Assembly: GCA_001701075.1 (NCBI GenBank)
Contig: DAAK01000075.1
Coordinates: 1-13,752 of the forward strand
DNA length: 13,752 nucleotides
Direction: 5' to 3'
Origin: Bacteroidales bacterium GP3
Lineage (GTDB): Bacteria; Bacteroidota; Bacteroidia; Bacteroidales; Muribaculaceae
Position 1 is the stretch's first letter. Each line of letters starts with the position of its first letter. Both the position numbers and the translations under genes were made by a program. Of this stretch, positions 12,505 to 13,752 are shown piece by piece. Under the pieces are notes generated by a model. That model did no database searches and was not told the DNA's origin. It saw only the letters and a program-made list of their open reading frames with translations.

Positions 12505-13752
12505 ATTGGGTTTGCAGACGATGCCTTTGCCCTTGCGGCCATTGATAGCGATGGGGAGTGGGGAGTCGAAGTCCACAACCCGGAGATTACCCTTCTCGTA
12601 GGAAGCCGGTTGGGCATTTAGGAACTCCTCGTTGAAGAACCCATTGTCGGCAGAAGGGTCAACCGTAAAGTATCCCACTCCGAAGGAAGTCAGGTTTTGG
12701 AAGAAGTGAGTGCCTTGAGAGGGTTCGATCCGGTAACCTCGCATCGCGTATTCCACTATCACGCGCGCCCCAGCAATCTGTGGCCAACGCACGGGTATAC
12801 CGAGTGCCGAGTCGCTTGACCCCCACCGTCCGGGTCCAACAAGTATATAGGGTTTCCCTTGCTCTACCATCATACGGTTTACAGCATCCACCTCTTGGGC
12901 AAGTTGTACGTTTCCGGCAGCGTCAAAACCCTCGCTACGCACATAGACCACTGTCTTTACGTTGTCCATAAGACCATGTCCGAGAGCGGAATCGCTCTTT
13001 ATGATAAGGTCTTCATCCGGCACTTCGAGCAGAGAGTCATCAAGCATCTCCTTACGGTCAACGATTGGACGCATCTGAAGCCAATAAAGAGTGCCCTTAC
13101 GTTCGTTTTTCGCCGCATCCGGGGCAATAAGGCCTGCAAATTCTATTTCCACAGGTCGACCCATCTCATACTGTCCGGTGGCAAGCATGAGTTCGGCAGC
13201 CTCAGCAAGCGGATACACACCCTGCTTCAGTACATTTGCAAATGTCAGAAGTTTTCGTCCGGTCCCAAACTCGCTGTCGCGAATCATATAGTCGTTGAGG
13301 TCGAAAGTTGAGACAAGATATTTGAGGGCACCAGTCTTGAAAGCGTCTGCCACAGAGATTTTCTTGAGGTTGAAAGCATCATCCGTCTTGAAATCTACAG
13401 CCTCTGTCTGCTGAAGTGCGTATATTTGCTTCTGGGTGTCGCGAAGGGCGAGTTGCACGGTAGAAGTCTGCAGCACTTTCCCCGGATGTTTGGGAGAGAA
13501 GCGGAGCGCGAGCCCACCGTCTACAATATATTTGCCGAGACCTGCGGCTATCTCCACCACTCCGTCTTCAGCCTGCTCGTCGCCAATGGGATAATAATTG
13601 AGCGAACGGCCAACTCCTGAGAAAGACGGGTAGTAAAGTCCATCATGGTCTTCACCCACTACCTCCTGCAATATCACCGCCATCTTTTCCTGGTCGATGA
13701 CATTGCTTGTGGCATTCATATATAGCTTTGAATCAGCAAAGAATACCGATGC
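12499..13752 (-). CDS. PEP/pyruvate-binding domain protein (PEP synthase-like), 3' part only
   Basis: Partial gene: 417 codons and the stop are in the window and the frame stays open through the right edge, so the true start lies outside. The reading through the edge (ASVFFADSKLYMNATSN) continues the family sequence without a break, so the ATG at 13719 is internal. The visible part is the ATP-grasp-like PPDK_N domain of PEP synthase and pyruvate phosphate dikinase: KMAVILQEVVG, SGVGRSLNYYP, EIAAGLGKYIVDGG and LYWLQMRPIVDR. After it comes a conserved C-terminal extension (VGPGRWGSSDSALGIPV, SQGTHFFQNL). There is no TSHxA swivelling-histidine motif and no C-terminal PEP-binding barrel in the visible part, so it is not a complete PEP synthase. 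Many Bacteroidota have a protein of this kind annotated as PEP synthase; its reaction is unclear. Confidence 0.88.
   Translation of the reverse strand, partial: ASVFFADSKLYMNATSNVIDQEKMAVILQEVVGEDHDGLYYPSFSGVGRSLNYYPIGDEQAEDGVVEIAAGLGKYIVDGGLALRFSPKHPGKVLQTSTVQLALRDTQKQIYALQQTEAVDFKTDDAFNLKKISVADAFKTGALKYLVSTFDLNDYMIRDSEFGTGRKLLTFANVLKQGVYPLAEAAELMLATGQYEMGRPVEIEFAGLIAPDAAKNERKGTLYWLQMRPIVDRKEMLDDSLLEVPDEDLIIKSDSALGHGLMDNVKTVVYVRSEGFDAAGNVQLAQEVDAVNRMMVEQGKPYILVGPGRWGSSDSALGIPVRWPQIAGARVIVEYAMRGYRIEPSQGTHFFQNLTSFGVGYFTVDPSADNGFFNEEFLNAQPASYEKGNLRVVDFDSPLPIAINGRKGKGIVCKPNV

Noticed and set aside
12064..12621. 185-codon plus-strand open frame across the rnhB border
   Set aside because: It runs antisense to rnhB and the PEP-binding gene and reads through the heptamer array. 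The sense genes contain all conserved motifs.
12499..13719. Complete 406-aa gene starting at 13719
   Set aside because: The frame continues to the window edge with family-like sequence before this Met, so the gene is partial and the Met is internal.

Overview
The window looks like part of a Bacteroidales (Bacteroidota) chromosome, possibly Muribaculaceae or Prevotellaceae; the family is a guess. Four promoters fit the Bacteroidota pattern (TTG, 20-nt spacer, TAnnTTTG), most start codons lack a Shine-Dalgarno site, and the gene set is typical of the order: DUF2723 membrane protein, meso-diaminopimelate dehydrogenase, AspT/YidE-type transporter and orphan PEP/pyruvate-binding protein. No rRNA, tRNA, CRISPR array, IS or phage gene was seen.

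Layout: eight of nine protein genes are on the minus strand. From the left: a secreted SGNH/GDSL hydrolase (42-848), an AspT-like transporter (1005-2711), a 357-bp divergent intergenic region with two related promoters and a terminator-like hairpin, then the only plus-strand gene, a secreted protein with YD-like strand repeats (3069-4457). A cluster of hairpins (4474-4560) separates it from a convergent three-gene operon read from right to left: DUF2723 GT-C-like membrane protein (10139-6201), NodB polysaccharide deacetylase (6201-5509), Ddh (5502-4606). Further right are a DUF234-type ATPase/nuclease-fold gene with its own promoter (11677-10286), rnhB (12428-11838) and the 3' part of a PEP/pyruvate-binding protein gene that runs off the right edge (12499-13752).

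How the genes fit together: the three-gene operon is an envelope set, with a predicted glycosyltransferase of the TMEM260-like DUF2723 family, a carbohydrate deacetylase and an enzyme making the peptidoglycan precursor meso-diaminopimelate. The other genes are housekeeping (rnhB, PEP/pyruvate-binding protein, transporter) or accessory (secreted YD-like protein, ATPase).

The most unusual feature is a set of short tandem repeats with 7-nt or 9-nt units, placed at gene borders. They lie flush with or across the ends of the hydrolase, ddh, deacetylase, rnhB and PEP-binding genes, fill the entire 70-nt gap before rnhB with ten heptamers, sit in the hydrolase leader, and are translated in frame in the deacetylase C-terminus and in a cytoplasmic loop of the DUF2723 protein. 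One 17-mer from these arrays occurs three times and brackets ddh as a direct repeat. Other points of interest are a possible short terminated transcript at about 2893-3008 and a perfect 10-bp palindrome at the predicted hydrolase transcription start.
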